In this document: positions 40,675 through 52,094 of the stretch, one piece after another
Numbering within the stretch: position 1 is the stretch's first letter
Layout of the letters: every line of letters starts with the position of its first letter
Source: Fragilaria crotonensis
Taxonomy: Eukaryota > Bacillariophyta > Fragilariophyceae > Fragilariales > Fragilariaceae
Direction of reading: 5' to 3'
Length of the DNA stretch: 64,000 nt
Assembly: GCA_022925895.1 (NCBI GenBank)
Contig: JAKSYS010000203.1
Coordinates: 25,798-89,797 of the forward strand
The notes under the pieces: generated by a model
The model's input: the letters and a program-made list of their open reading frames with translations, nothing else
Database searches by the model: none
What the model was told of the DNA's origin: nothing
Translations under genes and position numbers: made by a program

Positions 40675-42317
40675 GTTGGCAGTTGTTTGTGAGAAGGTGA
40701 GTCAAATGCGAAATGCCAGATTTTTGGAAATGTGGGATCAGGCTGGTTCGCGATCTTTTGCATTCTCGGGTATTAAAGGTGATAAGGGCGGAATATCACG
40801 TTTTCGTCTCTTTGCACATCAAGGAAGTCGAGTTTTCAGTACATTATTCACGCATTTTTGTAGCACAGTGAGAAGTGTACTCTGTGGCTACAATTGATTG
40901 ACGTCAGTCGATCTGCGATCACTATATGCATATACTAGTGGGTACTTGTACTGTACCTCACATTTGATCGGAGTGTCTACTACAGGAAACTGGACGTACA
41001 GTACCCCCAACCTGGTCGTACTCCGTACCACTACTTTTACTGTTACTGTTTACTTTCAGTACTCAACCCTGGCGAAGTGAAAAAATTCAGACAGTATTCA
41101 TTTGATCCAGTACCCCAGAGTGGTCATACTCCGTAACAGACGGACGCACGCACGCACACACGCACACAATTAATTTATAATATAGTAGGATAGTTGGTCG
41201 GACTTTTGGAATACGTGTACGGTATGGGTTGTGCACGGTTGTGTGTACTGTTTGTACAGTTCAGTACTATACGCAAGTAGTGCAGTACCCCAGAGTGGTC
41301 ATACTCCGTAACAGACGCACGCACTGACGCAACTACGTATATGCAAATCTTACCGACATCGCTTACGGAGTACTCCAGTATGCATGTATGACATATATCA
41401 TACTCCGAGTATGAGACAGTATTCATTTGATCCAGTACCCCAGAGTGGTCATACTCCGTAACAGACGGACGCACGCACGCACACACGCACACAATTAATT
41501 TATAATATAGTAGGATATGCATAAAACCAAATGGTTCCTTGCCCTGATGAGGGAACAAGCTGACGTCATCGGCATCGGTCGATCCGTATAGCCCGTATTC
41601 ATACTACAGTACATGTATGATACGGGGCTGCTGTACAGTACCTGGTACCAGGTACAGTATGCATATGCATACACACGGAGAATTCATTTGAAGCATCATC
41701 GTACAAGTACAAGTACATGTAGTCGTACATACTGCATAGCTGCGCATAATAGGACAAATAAAGAAGGTGTAAAACGAAATACTGGAAGCTACGCAGCGGT
41801 CGGAGTATCGGTAGATTCTGTGTTGTCCTAAACGCTACCAGGTACCAGCTACCAGGTATTGGAGTTCTGGTACTGGTACATGAACATACTAGCAAACCAC
41901 GTCGCACAGCAGTAATAGCAGTACTAACCACTATGTAATGCACCACCCTTTTACTGACTATGACATACTTACCTTCCGGTATGCAAACTTCTACAACTAG
42001 TACACTAGTAGGAGTACTATCTACTGTACTGAGTTGTAATGACAATGACTACTGACTTCTTGCAGTACTGGTACTAAAGAAGACTGGTACTTGTATGTCA
42101 TATTCGTACCCAGTACAAGAGAGGGAGGAGTTTGGAGCGAGCTTCGATTTGTCAACGGAGAGTGCCTACACGTCGTGTGCTGGCAGCTGGCTTGAGGCAT
42201 GTTCATGTTGGGCGCGTACTTGAGTATTTGAGTCACAAGTCGCAACTCAGTTCGGACCAGCCGATCGACAGCGGGTGATTCAAACTGTAATAAAGTCGCG
42301 CTTGGTTCAGTTCCGCC
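40675..42317. other. Spacer with the inverted 324-bp repeat
   Basis: No gene seen. It contains the repeat block at 41089..41517. From 41600 to 42060 it is GTAC/GGTACC-rich. The frame at 42021..42521 minus is antisense to the AP-3 sigma gene. Confidence 0.55.
41089..41517 (-). repeat. 324-bp dispersed repeat, copy 2 plus partial tandem copy
   Basis: Positions 41194..41517 are the reverse complement of 11973..12296 with no difference I could see. Directly adjacent, 41089..41192 repeats about the first 104 bases of the unit, so this locus holds roughly 1.3 tandem units. Identity over 324 bases of otherwise fast-evolving spacer means a recent copy event. Confidence 0.9.
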
Positions 42318-42860
42318 ATGATCAAGGGTATCCTCATAGTCAACAACCAGGGCAAGCCGCGACTTGTCAAATTTTACCAGTCTGTCACATCTGAGGAGAA
42401 GCAACAATCTGTCATTCGACGAGTCTTTCAACAAGTTGCGCAACGACCCGATAGTTTCTGCAATTACTTGGAGGGTTCGATACCCGAGTGGGGTGAAAAC
42501 ATCAAGCTCATCTACCGACATTACGCAACCTTATACTTTGTATTTGCTGTTGACTCTCAAGAATCTGATTTGGGAATATTAGACTTGATTCAAGTCTTCG
42601 TTGAGGCGCTCGACAAGTGCTTTGAGAATGTTTGTGAATTGGATCTGATTTTTCACTCGGATCGGGTACATTACATCCTGGACGAAGTGGTCATGGGTGG
42701 GATGGTGCTGGAAACCAATATCAACCAGATTCTACAAGCAATAAAGGATCAAGGCAAGATGCACACGGATTCCTTGACAAAAGTGGACGCGGGCGACTCT
42801 GCCAGTGCAATTCGAGAACGATTAGGTGGTGACGTCTCAAAGTGGACGTATAACTGGTAG
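42318..42860 (+). CDS. AP3S: AP-3 complex sigma subunit
   Basis: 180 residues, single exon. The clathrin-adaptor small-subunit fold starts at MIKGILIVNNQGKPRLVKFYQ-type sequence (residues 1-20) and continues with YRHYATLYFVFAVD, then ESDLGILDLIQVFVEALDKCF and LDEVVMGGMV. The IVNNQGKPR start is typical of AP-3 rather than AP-1, -2 or -4 sigma chains. It is one of four subunits of the AP-3 coat that sorts cargo from endosomes or Golgi to vacuole-like compartments. A C-terminal extension of about 25 residues is normal. Its stop lies 52 bases from the stop of the convergent TMBIM gene. Confidence 0.92.
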   Translation: MIKGILIVNNQGKPRLVKFYQSVTSEEKQQSVIRRVFQQVAQRPDSFCNYLEGSIPEWGENIKLIYRHYATLYFVFAVDSQESDLGILDLIQVFVEALDKCFENVCELDLIFHSDRVHYILDEVVMGGMVLETNINQILQAIKDQGKMHTDSLTKVDAGDSASAIRERLGGDVSKWTYNW

Positions 42861-42912
42861 CTGCTACAGTAAACAAGCTTAGTTGCTGGAACGCATTCAG
42901 GATTGTGTTTCA

Positions 42913-43948
42913 TTACTTTCTTTGATCTTCTCCAATCAGTCGCAAGATATAGATGAACATGTTGATAATGTCATTGTACAGTGACATGGCGCCGAATACG
43001 TAATCCTTCTCGTTCATTTGGTACTTGCTGTACTTGCCCGCCACAATGAGTTTGGTGTGGTAGGCTAGGTAGAACGAGAATAGTACTGCACCGGCGAACG
43101 ACATCCACGCGTCTCGCATCGGCAAAAACCCGGCCGGAATGATCCCGTACTGCTCTAATAGATTGATCAAGATGAACATGAGGAATATCATTCCTGCCGA
43201 TGAAAGGCCTGCACCCCATTGAGAAAGATCATACTTGGAGTTCTTGTTCAAAATGGTATACGCCGACACGGTAGTGGCTGCAACAGCCGTCGCTCCCATG
43301 GCCGCGAGCACAGCTGAAAACTGGTAAAAGCTGGAAATGAAACCCACTGCGACCGATTCACCCAGTGTGAAAAGCGCAAGTAACTGCCATTTCATGGGAG
43401 CCTCCCGACGGGCTCGGACAGAACCGCAAACCAAAAACCAGGCGATTGATGATATGCCTAAAGAAAGAAGAGGAACAAAAGATCCAGCTTGTCTCATCCA
43501 AGCACCAACCTGAGGGTTCATTCCAAAGAACAGTACTGATAAGGCTGTGACAAGTAATTGACCGGATAATATCGCATAGACTCGAGCTATAGCATAGAAC
43601 GGGGGCAAATGAGTCGGATACATTTCATCAACGAGCTCGTATGACAACGCGTCATGGCGGCTTACCAATGAATGTGTTGCGATCCTCTCTAGTCAAGAAG
43701 GCGTTGATCATGTTCTTTGTTTCCTGGTTCTCGTCGTCATCCTTGGTGAGATCCTCTACGATTGGATAAAGCCGTTGGTGTTGTTGCCGTTGCGACTGGC
43801 TTCCAGGTTTGCGAACCCCCATGGGACCAAACAACCGAGGCCCTCCGCCACGTTGACCTAACTGAGGGGATTCGGCATGGCATGACTGCAGGGATAGGAC
43901 CACAGTGAACAACAGCGCTATGCAAGGAATGCGAAGGATGAAATTCAT
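42913..43948 (-). CDS. Bax-inhibitor-1 (TMBIM/GHITM) family membrane protein, two exons
   Basis: Exons 43666..43948 and 42913..43586 (minus strand) encode 318 residues. The 79-nt intron 43587..43665 runs from GTAAGC to TATAG. The splice creates FIARVYAILSGQLLVTAL, the family signature at the first helix, which neither exon shows alone. A signal or targeting sequence (residues 1-25, ending SCHA) precedes a Gln/Arg-rich linker. Seven hydrophobic segments follow, with the second half (YDLSQWGAGL, MSLYNDIINMF) and an Asp in the pore-helix position. BI-1 proteins tune calcium leak and cell-death sensitivity. Whether this one is in ER, Golgi or mitochondria cannot be decided. Confidence 0.85.
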
Positions 43949-44616
43949 AGTACTGTCTTGTTACAAAAGGAAGTATTCAGCAGAGTTGATGGTCGATTGT
44001 TGAATGTTTACGCTGACCCTCGCTGATGCATCTGTGTGAAAGTCAAAACGTATATGGTAGGGAGTTGTATACTTGGATTGTCTTTTATGAAAAATGAATA
44101 GAGAGATGTCGAAAGCAAAAAAGAAAGAAAAAAGCTCGGATCTCTCGGATGATTGACACCTATCGGTTTGCTCGGGAACCTAGCCAATCCCTATTCAGAC
44201 AGGATGAATCAATTGAGTTGGAGGCGTTTGGCGGAAGTAGGAAGGGCGATGGCTAAATTTATCGAGTTTCTGGTCCAAGTTATACAAGTACTATGTAGTA
44301 GAGCTAGTAGTACTCCGGTTATCTCGAGAAATGATTGCGCCAGAATTCCGACGGTTAGACACAAGAAAATGACGATGACATCACTCAATTTCATAGGAAC
44401 AAGCCGTGACACCAGCGCTACAAGCGCTACCGTGAGCTGGATTTGTTCACAGAATTTTTTTTGCCGCATCACTTCACTCTTGACATCGCATTTCGCTTTC
44501 GGCGTCTGAAATTTTCACCACATTTCGACACTTTCGAAACATCTCATCTCATATCGCAGGTTTGAATTGCTACAACGGCGCTAGGGCATCGCAGCGAAAA
44601 AGAACACTCGTTGAAA
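43949..44616. other. Spacer, no clear gene
   Basis: A hydrophobic 87-aa minus-strand frame (44209..44472) is the only item of note; it lacks motif support and overlaps a plus-strand frame of similar length. Confidence 0.4.
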
Positions 44617-45550
44617 ATGCCACTCTCACCAGTCCCCCCCTCTCTCCGCGACATTTGCCGACGACTTTCAAGCGACGACGATGATCTCACATCCTTGGAT
44701 CTTGCCGGTTGCAACATTGGAAATGCCGGGGCCGTTGCCTTGGGCAGATCACTTGAACACAATACGAATCTCGAGTCCCTCTCATTGAGTTACAATCTCA
44801 TCTCACCAGTTGGTGCGGTGCCTCTCTTGTCACAAGGTGCGACAAGAGTCCGCAAGCTCGATCTTCGGTACAACTCCATCGGAGATGACGGAGCTGACGC
44901 TATTGCACGAGTTTTACCAAAGAATCCAAATTTGCAGAACTTGACGCTTCGCAACAACTATATTGGACCCGTGGGAGCGGCCACTATAGCTGAGGCATTG
45001 GAGACGAATGAGACGGTCGAACATCTGGATTTGAGCACAAATGCCATTGGGAAAGCTGGTGCGGCGGCAATTTCCAAGATGCTGCAGAAGAACAAAACTC
45101 TGCGGTGCCTTTGCTTGTGGTCCAATCGCTTCGATGCCGACGAATTCAACAGATTGCGTTGGGACTGAGGTACAATACCACCTTGAGGTACTCAATCTCG
45201 GAGGAAATGAGATTGGCGATGTCGGGGCCAAAGCGCTCGCTGATGTGCTTCGCTACAATACCACCCTGCGAAGTTTGCACATGGCAAACGCTCAAATTGG
45301 TCGGAATGGAGCGTTGGCACTGGCGCGTGTACTCACCACGAACACCAAGCTACGGATCGTCGACATTCTTCACAACCCAATCGGTTTAGAAGGAGCGGCG
45401 GCATTTCGCAGCGTCCTGAAGTTCAACCGAACGATCCAAGAGTTGAGACTCGATTATCAGTTTACTGCGGTGGAGCATTTTGCTTCAAGGGCGTTAATGC
45501 TGAGATTACAATATACCTCAAACTCAATAAGAACGGAAGGGCACAAATGA
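44617..45550 (+). CDS. Leucine-rich-repeat (RNI/NOD-type) protein, two frame breaks
   Basis: From the ATG at 44617 about nine ribonuclease-inhibitor-type repeats of 28 residues are readable (pattern LxLxxNxIGxxGAxAIAxxLxxN), ending near 45480. The first frame stops at 45168; the pattern continues in the next frame (IQQIALGLRYNTTL, from about 45145) and then in a third (VLNLGGNEIGDVGA, from about 45186). Each change equals one missing base, so two single-base deletions restore one protein of about 310 residues. No intron fits. Such proteins are abundant in diatoms and often mediate protein binding; no partner can be named. The breaks may be sequencing errors or real loss. Confidence 0.65.
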
Positions 45551-45889
45551 CAAACGTTAGATTGCCTTGGGGTTCATGGCCCAATATTTTGGCGAAAGTC
45601 AACGTTGAAACGGATATGATGTACTTGACGCTGCAGGAAAAGCCAGATCTGATACAACGAGAATGACTTGAATGACATGATGCAGAGAGTGCTCACATGA
45701 TGAGGGATGGGCGCCCGCAGCGATACCCACAAATATTCCAATTGATAGCTTAGAATTATCCTTCGCCCCACGCGTTACTCATCTTTCAATCGACAGCTAA
45801 AAATTATCCTTCGCCGAACGCGCTATTCATACACATTCCAATTGTCACCTTGGAATTCTTCGTTATAGTTGCTTTTCATTCGTTCGAAC
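45551..45889. other. Spacer, nothing recognised
   Basis: It contains two similar 26-base blocks (AAATTATCCTTCGCC-type, near 45752 and 45798), a short local duplication. No gene. Confidence 0.5.
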
Positions 45890-46690
45890 TCAAGATAACG
45901 AAGCACTTCGCTTCTTTTTTGTCTTCGTTTCTTTGCTTTCTTTGCCTTCTTTGCTTCCTTTCTTGGACTTCTTCTTTTTCTTCTTCCCTTTGGGACTTTT
46001 TGAAGCATCTATTTCTTTTACAGCTTCCATTACATTTCCCCCTTCAGAATGCCGTATCGCATCGTAGTTCCATGAGGGTTCGAAATCGTTGCCAAAGGTG
46101 GCAGCATCGTTCGTCCCAGCATGAACAGACTGTGATTCATCGTTTGCTAGTTTTCTTCTATCGCCAAACTGGTCGAATGGATCTTCATTACGTGACACAT
46201 CAGATGGACGTGCTCTTCGTTGAGTCACGTGCAGAGCTGCAGGAGCTGATTGTATCGAGTTGTCCGATGATCGTTCCAGCGCACGAGGACGCTTCTGCGT
46301 TTTGTTCATAGCTGCCGCCTTCTCTCCAAGATGATCAGAATTTTTAACCAATTCATCCCAGATTGCCTTTCGTTGAGCTTCCGCTGCCATGTGTTCCTTC
46401 GTCAGCTGTGCAGCCTTGACCGACGGTCGTCGCTGAAAACTGAAGGCTCGTTTGCACTTGCGCCCGGCGGATTCAATGACCTCCTCCAATTTCGTGGATG
46501 TGCTTAAATTGGTAACCGTGGTACGACGTTGATTCTTTAACCTGAGAATGGATCGAACCGCCCTACTGATTTCGCTTCTGGGGACATTCCAAACGTTCTC
46601 CAACAGATCCTCACGTTCTTCGCGTGTCAAAACCAATTCCATTTGACTCCTTCGAGAAGGTCGAGCTTGTTCGAACGCATCGACAGACAT
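45890..46690 (-). CDS. Basic protein of unknown function with Lys-rich tail
   Basis: 266 residues, single exon, minus strand. The N-terminus (LTREEREDLLENVWNVPRSEI, read in two parts) and the RRTTVTNLSTSTKLEEVIESA region look folded and helical. A long polar middle with Asp/Asn/Arg follows, and the last 35 residues are dominated by Lys/Ser/Glu (KKKKKKSKKG). No known domain. Basic clusters would fit nuclear or nucleolar location. The poly-Lys tail makes the antisense strand open (153 aa) but that is a shadow. Confidence 0.65.
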   Translation of the reverse strand: MSVDAFEQARPSRRSQMELVLTREEREDLLENVWNVPRSEISRAVRSILRLKNQRRTTVTNLSTSTKLEEVIESAGRKCKRAFSFQRRPSVKAAQLTKEHMAAEAQRKAIWDELVKNSDHLGEKAAAMNKTQKRPRALERSSDNSIQSAPAALHVTQRRARPSDVSRNEDPFDQFGDRRKLANDESQSVHAGTNDAATFGNDFEPSWNYDAIRHSEGGNVMEAVKEIDASKSPKGKKKKKKSKKGSKEGKESKETKTKKKRSASLS

Positions 46691-47514
46691 GCGGCGCGGT
46701 GGGAATGATAGATCCAGTTAATACTAATGTTTTATGTAAAGAGAGGATGCGATTGAGAAGACTCACAGTCATTCGAAAGTTTCATGTCGAAACATGTAGT
46801 ATCAACTCACCTTAAGGGGGTCCTGAGCTCACGCTTGGATTGTCTCCAACTGTTACTTCATATTGACGAACGTTCACGTCTCTCAAACAATACTCTTCGG
46901 CGCTCTATTTGATGCGCCCCAGCTTGACCGGAGAGAGTCGCGGTGTGTTTTCACAGTTAAAGTGGATTTCAGAGGATGACGAAAGCCGGCCTGTAGAGAC
47001 TGAGGCCCCTCCGTCGGTGGCTCTTCGATCATTACATTGCCAGGTACAGAGTTTGTTGGTAATGACTGCGACTGCCAACCTAGTTCGTTTGCCATGATGA
47101 GGTTTACAATGCTAAACCCTCCTGGCAAACTTTAGAGCATCTCTCTTATGGCCTTTATCTTATCTCTTGATAATCGTATGTAGCTGGTGTATTGGACACA
47201 TGTGTTTTTGAGTTGGGGGGACATAGGAGGGACACATAGGGACATCGCATCCTACGTCAGACATTCCACACAAACTAATAAAGTATGAATACTCAGTACT
47301 TGTACTCCGTACAGTACAACGTCTATGACGTACGTGTCCTACTGTCCTACTACAGTACATGAGAGACGAGAGATGAGACTCTAGAGCTACTTGTACCTGG
47401 TACCTGGTACATCGTACCTGTACTAGCTATGCATAGTAGAGAGTAGGTCAACAAACATTCTGCACTCCGAGTGACGTGCTCGAGCAGAATTGCGATGACA
47501 TGGGGTCTCACAAA
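46691..47514. other. Spacer with a solitary MITE end
   Basis: Positions 47135-47151 (GAGCATCTCTCTTATGG) match the terminal repeat of the 30516 element with a 2-base insertion, after TTTA. No opposing end was found. Small overlapping frames at 46883..47128 (both strands) have no motif. GTAC words are dense at 47290-47440. Confidence 0.5.
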
Positions 47515-48347
47515 TTACAACATTTGCTTGACAAGATAATCAATCTCTTGACCACGATCGCCATACACTCGCCCTTCCTTGTCATTCAATTTTTGAGTCT
47601 GAAACCTTGTCTTCGGAACAGCAAGACGGAACGGCCACAGAAAGTTGGCCGCTGTGTCAAAGGCTTCACCAGCCTCGTACAATTCGTGCACCAAATCTTC
47701 GACGCAAATGATTCCGGACGTTTCACCTAATGCAGTTTCGATGATAGTATTGTCTGACAATGGAATTCTCTCCTTGTTAACACGACCATGTCCTCTCCTG
47801 TTAATGAGATCCGAAACCATCTCCTTGGAAGGTGTGCCATACATAACCCACGGCTCGACAAGGTGTAAGAGCTTGCGATTTTTCTCGTCGTACTTCAAAA
47901 CACGCCCTCATATTTATCATGGAGCTTTAGTTTCCACAACACAGTCTTGACTCTTTTCGAAATGCCCGTACTGTCCCGAATTCGCACCACAAAAACCATA
48001 TTAGCTCCGACAGAGTTGTTTTGATACTGGATTTCAGTCTCGTCCCCGTTTGGTTCCTCCACACGCTTAGTGTCCACTAACTTCTTATTCGAGGCTCGCT
48101 TTTGCATTCCCTTCTTGAGAACACGATTGAATCGAATCTCGTGATTCTTTCGCGATGTGGCCTGGGCAAGGAAACGTTCTGGTTTTTTAACATAGAATTT
48201 GCCCGATTTTGAGAATTTCTTGTTGTTGTTGACCACTTGTGCTTCTCGGCGGGCCTTGATGTCATCCAAGTCATGGCGCCTCTTCAACAGCGTCTCGGGA
48301 ACGAGCTGAAGATCCTTGTTCTTGTCCGTGTCCTTGTTCGCTGCCAT
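47515..48347 (-). CDS. RPL7: 60S ribosomal protein L7 (uL30), single-base frame break
   Basis: From the ATG at 48347 (upstream codons have no ATG) the N-terminal basic extension (VPETLLKRRHDLDDI) and the uL30 core start (FVVRIRDSTGISKRVKTVL) are read. The frame then stops at 47895. The other frame continues at once with LHLVEPWVMYGTPS, NRRGHGRVNKERIPLSDN and GIICVEDLVHELYEAG, then NFLWPF, the conserved second half. One base missing in the G3 run (CCC at 47905-47907 on the plus strand) accounts for it; restored length would be about 277 residues, slightly longer than usual. RPL7 is an essential structural protein of the large subunit. A sequencing indel is the simplest explanation; a processed or dying copy is the alternative. 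Confidence 0.85.
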
Positions 48348-48572
48348 GGTGGTAACTTGCAGTGCAGATTGCAAATTGTCGTACAGCTTGATGTTTGATG
48401 CACGATGAACGATGAGGGTCTGAATGATCCCTGCCTGCCGGCACTGGAAATGGGACGTTCTTTTGGTTGGCTCTGCACAATGTTTCAGGTTCTTCTGGAG
48501 TGAACAGGTGTTGAGCCGAAAATGGGTGTACGATGCAGTACTACTACCAGTAGACTACTCCAGTTCGGGATC

Positions 48573-48726
48573 CGATTAGAATGCAAGGAAATGACGTCAA
48601 CGCGTACCAATCAGCATGCTCTCCCTATGGTACTGTCTTACTGGAGTACTGTATGACTGTAGGTACTACATGAAAGGTTTAGTACTGTGACGTCACACTT
48701 GACGTCATTTCCTTGCATTCTAATCG
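48573..48726. mobile_element. Small element with perfect 28-bp inverted ends containing a CRE
   Basis: CGATTAGAATGCAAGG followed by AAATGACGTCAA (48573-48600) is repeated exactly in inverted orientation at 48699-48726. The 154-bp unit encodes nothing. Each end carries the palindromic bZIP/CREB site TGACGTCA; a further TGACGTCA overlaps 48688-48695. A third copy of the end lies at 26995..27022. No clear target duplication. Confidence 0.75.
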
Positions 48727-50379
48727 AAACCTGTATGGCATATAACATACACGAAGACTCGAAGTACTCCAGTACAAAATTCCAGTACCTGGTTTACTCA
48801 CCCTACGACGCACTACGAACGAGGCAATACCGGTATGCATACATACAATACGAGAAGTGCGGTTACGGACACTTTTCGAATATAGCAATTGTTTTTATTT
48901 GTATATTCGTACTATGGTATTCACAATCCAGACTCCAGACACCCTCGAGCAGTTTCCGTTGTTTTATCAATAGCGACCACAGTAAAACTCGAACAGCAGA
49001 ACTTGTTCTACAATTTTTGATCTTTGTCTCAGTCAGTAGTGCTCTTTGACATTCCTCTTCCACAATTCTGGTGGTGTCACGGCCGGAGTAAGAACATCAT
49101 TCATCATTTGTTCATAATTCCTGTGCTGACTGCACTGACTCATACTCCCATTATGGGTGGAGGACAAAACTATGAATAATGATGCAACAGATTCCAAACT
49201 ATGAATGATGGCTGATGCAACAGATTCCTTCCTTGTCAGAAGCAACACAGCATTGCCTACTACTGCTCTTTGCTGGTGGCTGGCACTGCAGACAAGAACG
49301 ACAAGGTGCAAATCACCCTCAACACTGCGCCTACAATGCATAGTAGTACTCATGATCTCATGATGAGCGAGCTGCTCCAAGAAGTCCTAGACTTCTTACC
49401 AGCAACAAGACAAACAAGCAGCAACAACAAAATGCAGCAAGTATGCTAGAGCAATAAACTGGTGGTCTATCTCCCTTGCTTGCTTCCAATATCATGGAGA
49501 TTAAGCTGCTTGCAAGCACCTCATGATGGTGTGACAGCTTGCTGACATTTTTGAATACTGCACAATATCCTGTACATAGCATACAAACTAGACCAGTCAC
49601 TCCTCAGCAAGGAAGCGTTTTCTGCAAGGAAGAAGGACAGCTTTTGGATTTGTTGGGCTCAACAAAACTTCTGACTTAATCGAGGCAGGAGCTTGTTGTA
49701 CAACAACAGCATTGCCCCCTTGAAGCAAGGTAATTCTCTGCAGAATGACAATTTCCAATGCAGGATTGATGAATCACTGTGTGTAGCACTGAAAGCAAAA
49801 GTAGCTTGTCATGATACTAGCTTCGCTCTCGCAGATGAGTTAGCTGCACAACGAGCGAAGCCCACCATTCGTGCACAATGACAATCTTTTGATGACCTCG
49901 TCGAAAGAGTGCTTTCTGTTATCCATTTCTTGGAGAAGAATATTGCAGATGACCACCAGGCCTTTTTTGATCGGCTTTGCGAGTGCATAATCTCCAAAGT
50001 TGGGGAGGCTGCTGTATCTCAGTCGCGAGAATGGCTTGATTCCTGTTTGCATGACTATGAAGAAACGTCAACGACGAAAAACTCAAAAGAGGATGAGGAC
50101 ACAATGCGCAACCAATGCATTGAGAGGCTTTTTATGTGGGGAACTTTAAGTTGCAGTGATGCTTCGTTTCATGGCCGGCACTAGTAGTTACCTCGATCTT
50201 CTCCTCATTTTTGGAATCTGTACTTCTTGTTCCATCTACAAGGTACTCCCACAAAGCGAATGGCTGGATAGTGGCAACGTCTGAATTTCCTTTGTTGAAG
50301 GGGACAATTGCAAAAGATGAAGCAGCTCTGTAAACTGTTGCTGACGACTTTTCTTCAGCAAGCGGTGGAACCTTTACAA
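48727..50379. other. Decayed sequence upstream of the transposase fossil
   Basis: The frames at 49693..50184 (plus) are separated by stops and may be the N-terminal part of the decayed transposase. The minus-strand frames 49033..49380 and 50132..50425 show no motif. No intact gene seen. Confidence 0.4.
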
Positions 50380-50935
50380 GCTGCATTGGTGGGGCTTTTG
50401 ATGGCATTGCTGTCAAAACCAACAATTTGCTACTATCCTGGGGATTGCTTAGTATGCCACAAGGGCTTGTATGCTCTCAATTTTCGGGTAATCTGTGACA
50501 AGTGTCCTAGGTGAGTGACTTGGATGAGTACCAGGCACAAGACTTCAACACAGCACTCCACTGCTTTTATTGAAACACAATTGTACAAAGGTTCTAGCAG
50601 CAAATTCGAATTGGCTCGAGGACAAAGGTTACTTCTTTGTTGGCAATTCTGCAAATCCATTGATGGGTCATTTATTGGTTCCATATTATGATGCAATGGC
50701 TGGGTCTCCTGTGGACGCATTCAATTTTTGGCTTTGAAACAGCCGAATTCAGATTGAATGTTCATTTGGTGAATTGTCATGCAATGGTTAATCCTGTGGA
50801 GGAAGTTACTTTTTGACATTGATGACATTGGTAGAATGATCACTGCAGCAACTCTCCTTCAGAACCTTTTGGTTGCTGAAAGGGAATCCGATGTCAGCAT
50901 CAATGCTGAAGGTGCTAATTATTTTCTAAACTTCT
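50380..50935 (+). pseudogene. Fossil PIF/Harbinger-type DDE transposase
   Basis: Three blocks of a DDE_Tnp_4-like nuclease are readable in order. FDGIAVK has the first Asp at 50400-50402; ALNFRVICDK has the second Asp at 50497-50499; RIQIECSFGEL has the Glu at 50756-50758. Between the last two lie TWMSTRHKTSTQHS and GNSANPLMGHLLVPYY, the usual inter-catalytic signature, and the helix MITAATLLQNLLVAERE follows. Frames change between the blocks and an in-frame TGA lies at 50735-50737, so it is dead. Similar elements would supply transposase for the TWA-flanked MITEs here. Decayed flanking sequence extends to roughly 49600 and 51350. Confidence 0.7.
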
Positions 50936-52089
50936 CGTTGATGGCGGAACAAGATGAATGTGCTGCAGTGTTCACAGCTGTATTCCCACCAGCAGTGGTA
51001 AGGGTGCTTGTGCTGTATCCATTTGTTTTGTGAATGCAGCATGGGTATGTTTTGTGTCCTTGTTGTGAGAAGGAGCTGAAAATCTTTATTCTGTTAGTTG
51101 GCAGAAGAGAACAAGCCATCAGGTGCACATGTTATGCGATCCTGCGTGTCAACTTTTGAGGACTTTCCATTCATCATCAAAACTCAGCCGCAACAAGGGC
51201 GTGCAAAGGGTGCGGTTGCAACTGATTTTTGTGGATCATGCTGCAATGGAAAGAACAGGCCTAGCTAAGGGGTACCAGGTAATAGTAGTAGATAGATTGA
51301 TTTCTACTCGTCCTTGTATATTAAGTGAAGTGGACCTCTGCGTTTGATGCTAGTAGTGTGATGACAACTGTTCAGGATCATCATCACTGTGATTGTCAAC
51401 AAGAAGAACAATACTCTTCAGCCTTGTTGCTTATTGTCTCCACTCCTTCTTTGTTTAGGAATCTTAATCCCCTTGGGGGCTTTGTTTAATAATTCCAGAG
51501 CCAAATGGGAGAAAGAAATTCCCAATGGCATTGAACTACACTACTAGCTACTGGTAGTAGAATGCCGGCTTCTAATAGATGTGGTTCTGTAACTGTTGCA
51601 ATTTCTGTTACTAGTGTACAAGATCCAAGTACCGGTAGTTGTACTACAGTTCTACAGTACTACTAGCTGGTGCTGTATAATCATACGTCTAATACATCTA
51701 AAATATTTATACATGAAACAAGGACCTTGACGGTCACGAAGAAAAGAAATTTAGCTGTTTTCTGTTTTCGCTCTGATTTGAAGCCGTTGCGTTAAATCCT
51801 GGGCCTTTGTGAACCAGAGGTGATTTAGTTCGCAACGTCATCTCTTGGCAGCCTTCCTGAAAAAATGTCAATCTGATTCACGTGATTCAACTGTTGTTTC
51901 AATTTTCTGCTAAGTATCATACCGGTACCTACAGTTGTACGGGAGTACTACTACAGTAGTGTAAAGTGTGAAGAGTTCACCGAAATCCCTGTTAGTGTAG
52001 TACTCCAGTACAATTGTACTTCTACGAGAGTACTCGGAGCTCGGAGTACTAGTAGTGTATGTCATACAAGTATGTACTGTATGCACTAC
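50936..52089. other. Spacer before the LTR retrotransposon
   Basis: Motif-free short frames follow the transposase fossil to about 51350, then GTAC/CTAGTA-rich spacer from 51590 onward. No gene supported. Confidence 0.5.
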
Positions 52090-52094
52090 CTATG
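52090..52094. repeat. Target-site duplication CTATG, left copy
   Basis: CTATG directly precedes the TG of the left LTR and recurs at 63996-64000 directly after the CA of the right LTR. A 5-bp duplication is the copia-type size and marks an intact single insertion. Confidence 0.9.

Noticed and set aside
45850-46311. 153-aa plus-strand frame, Phe/Leu-rich
   Set aside because: Antisense of the Lys-rich tail of the gene at 45890..46690.
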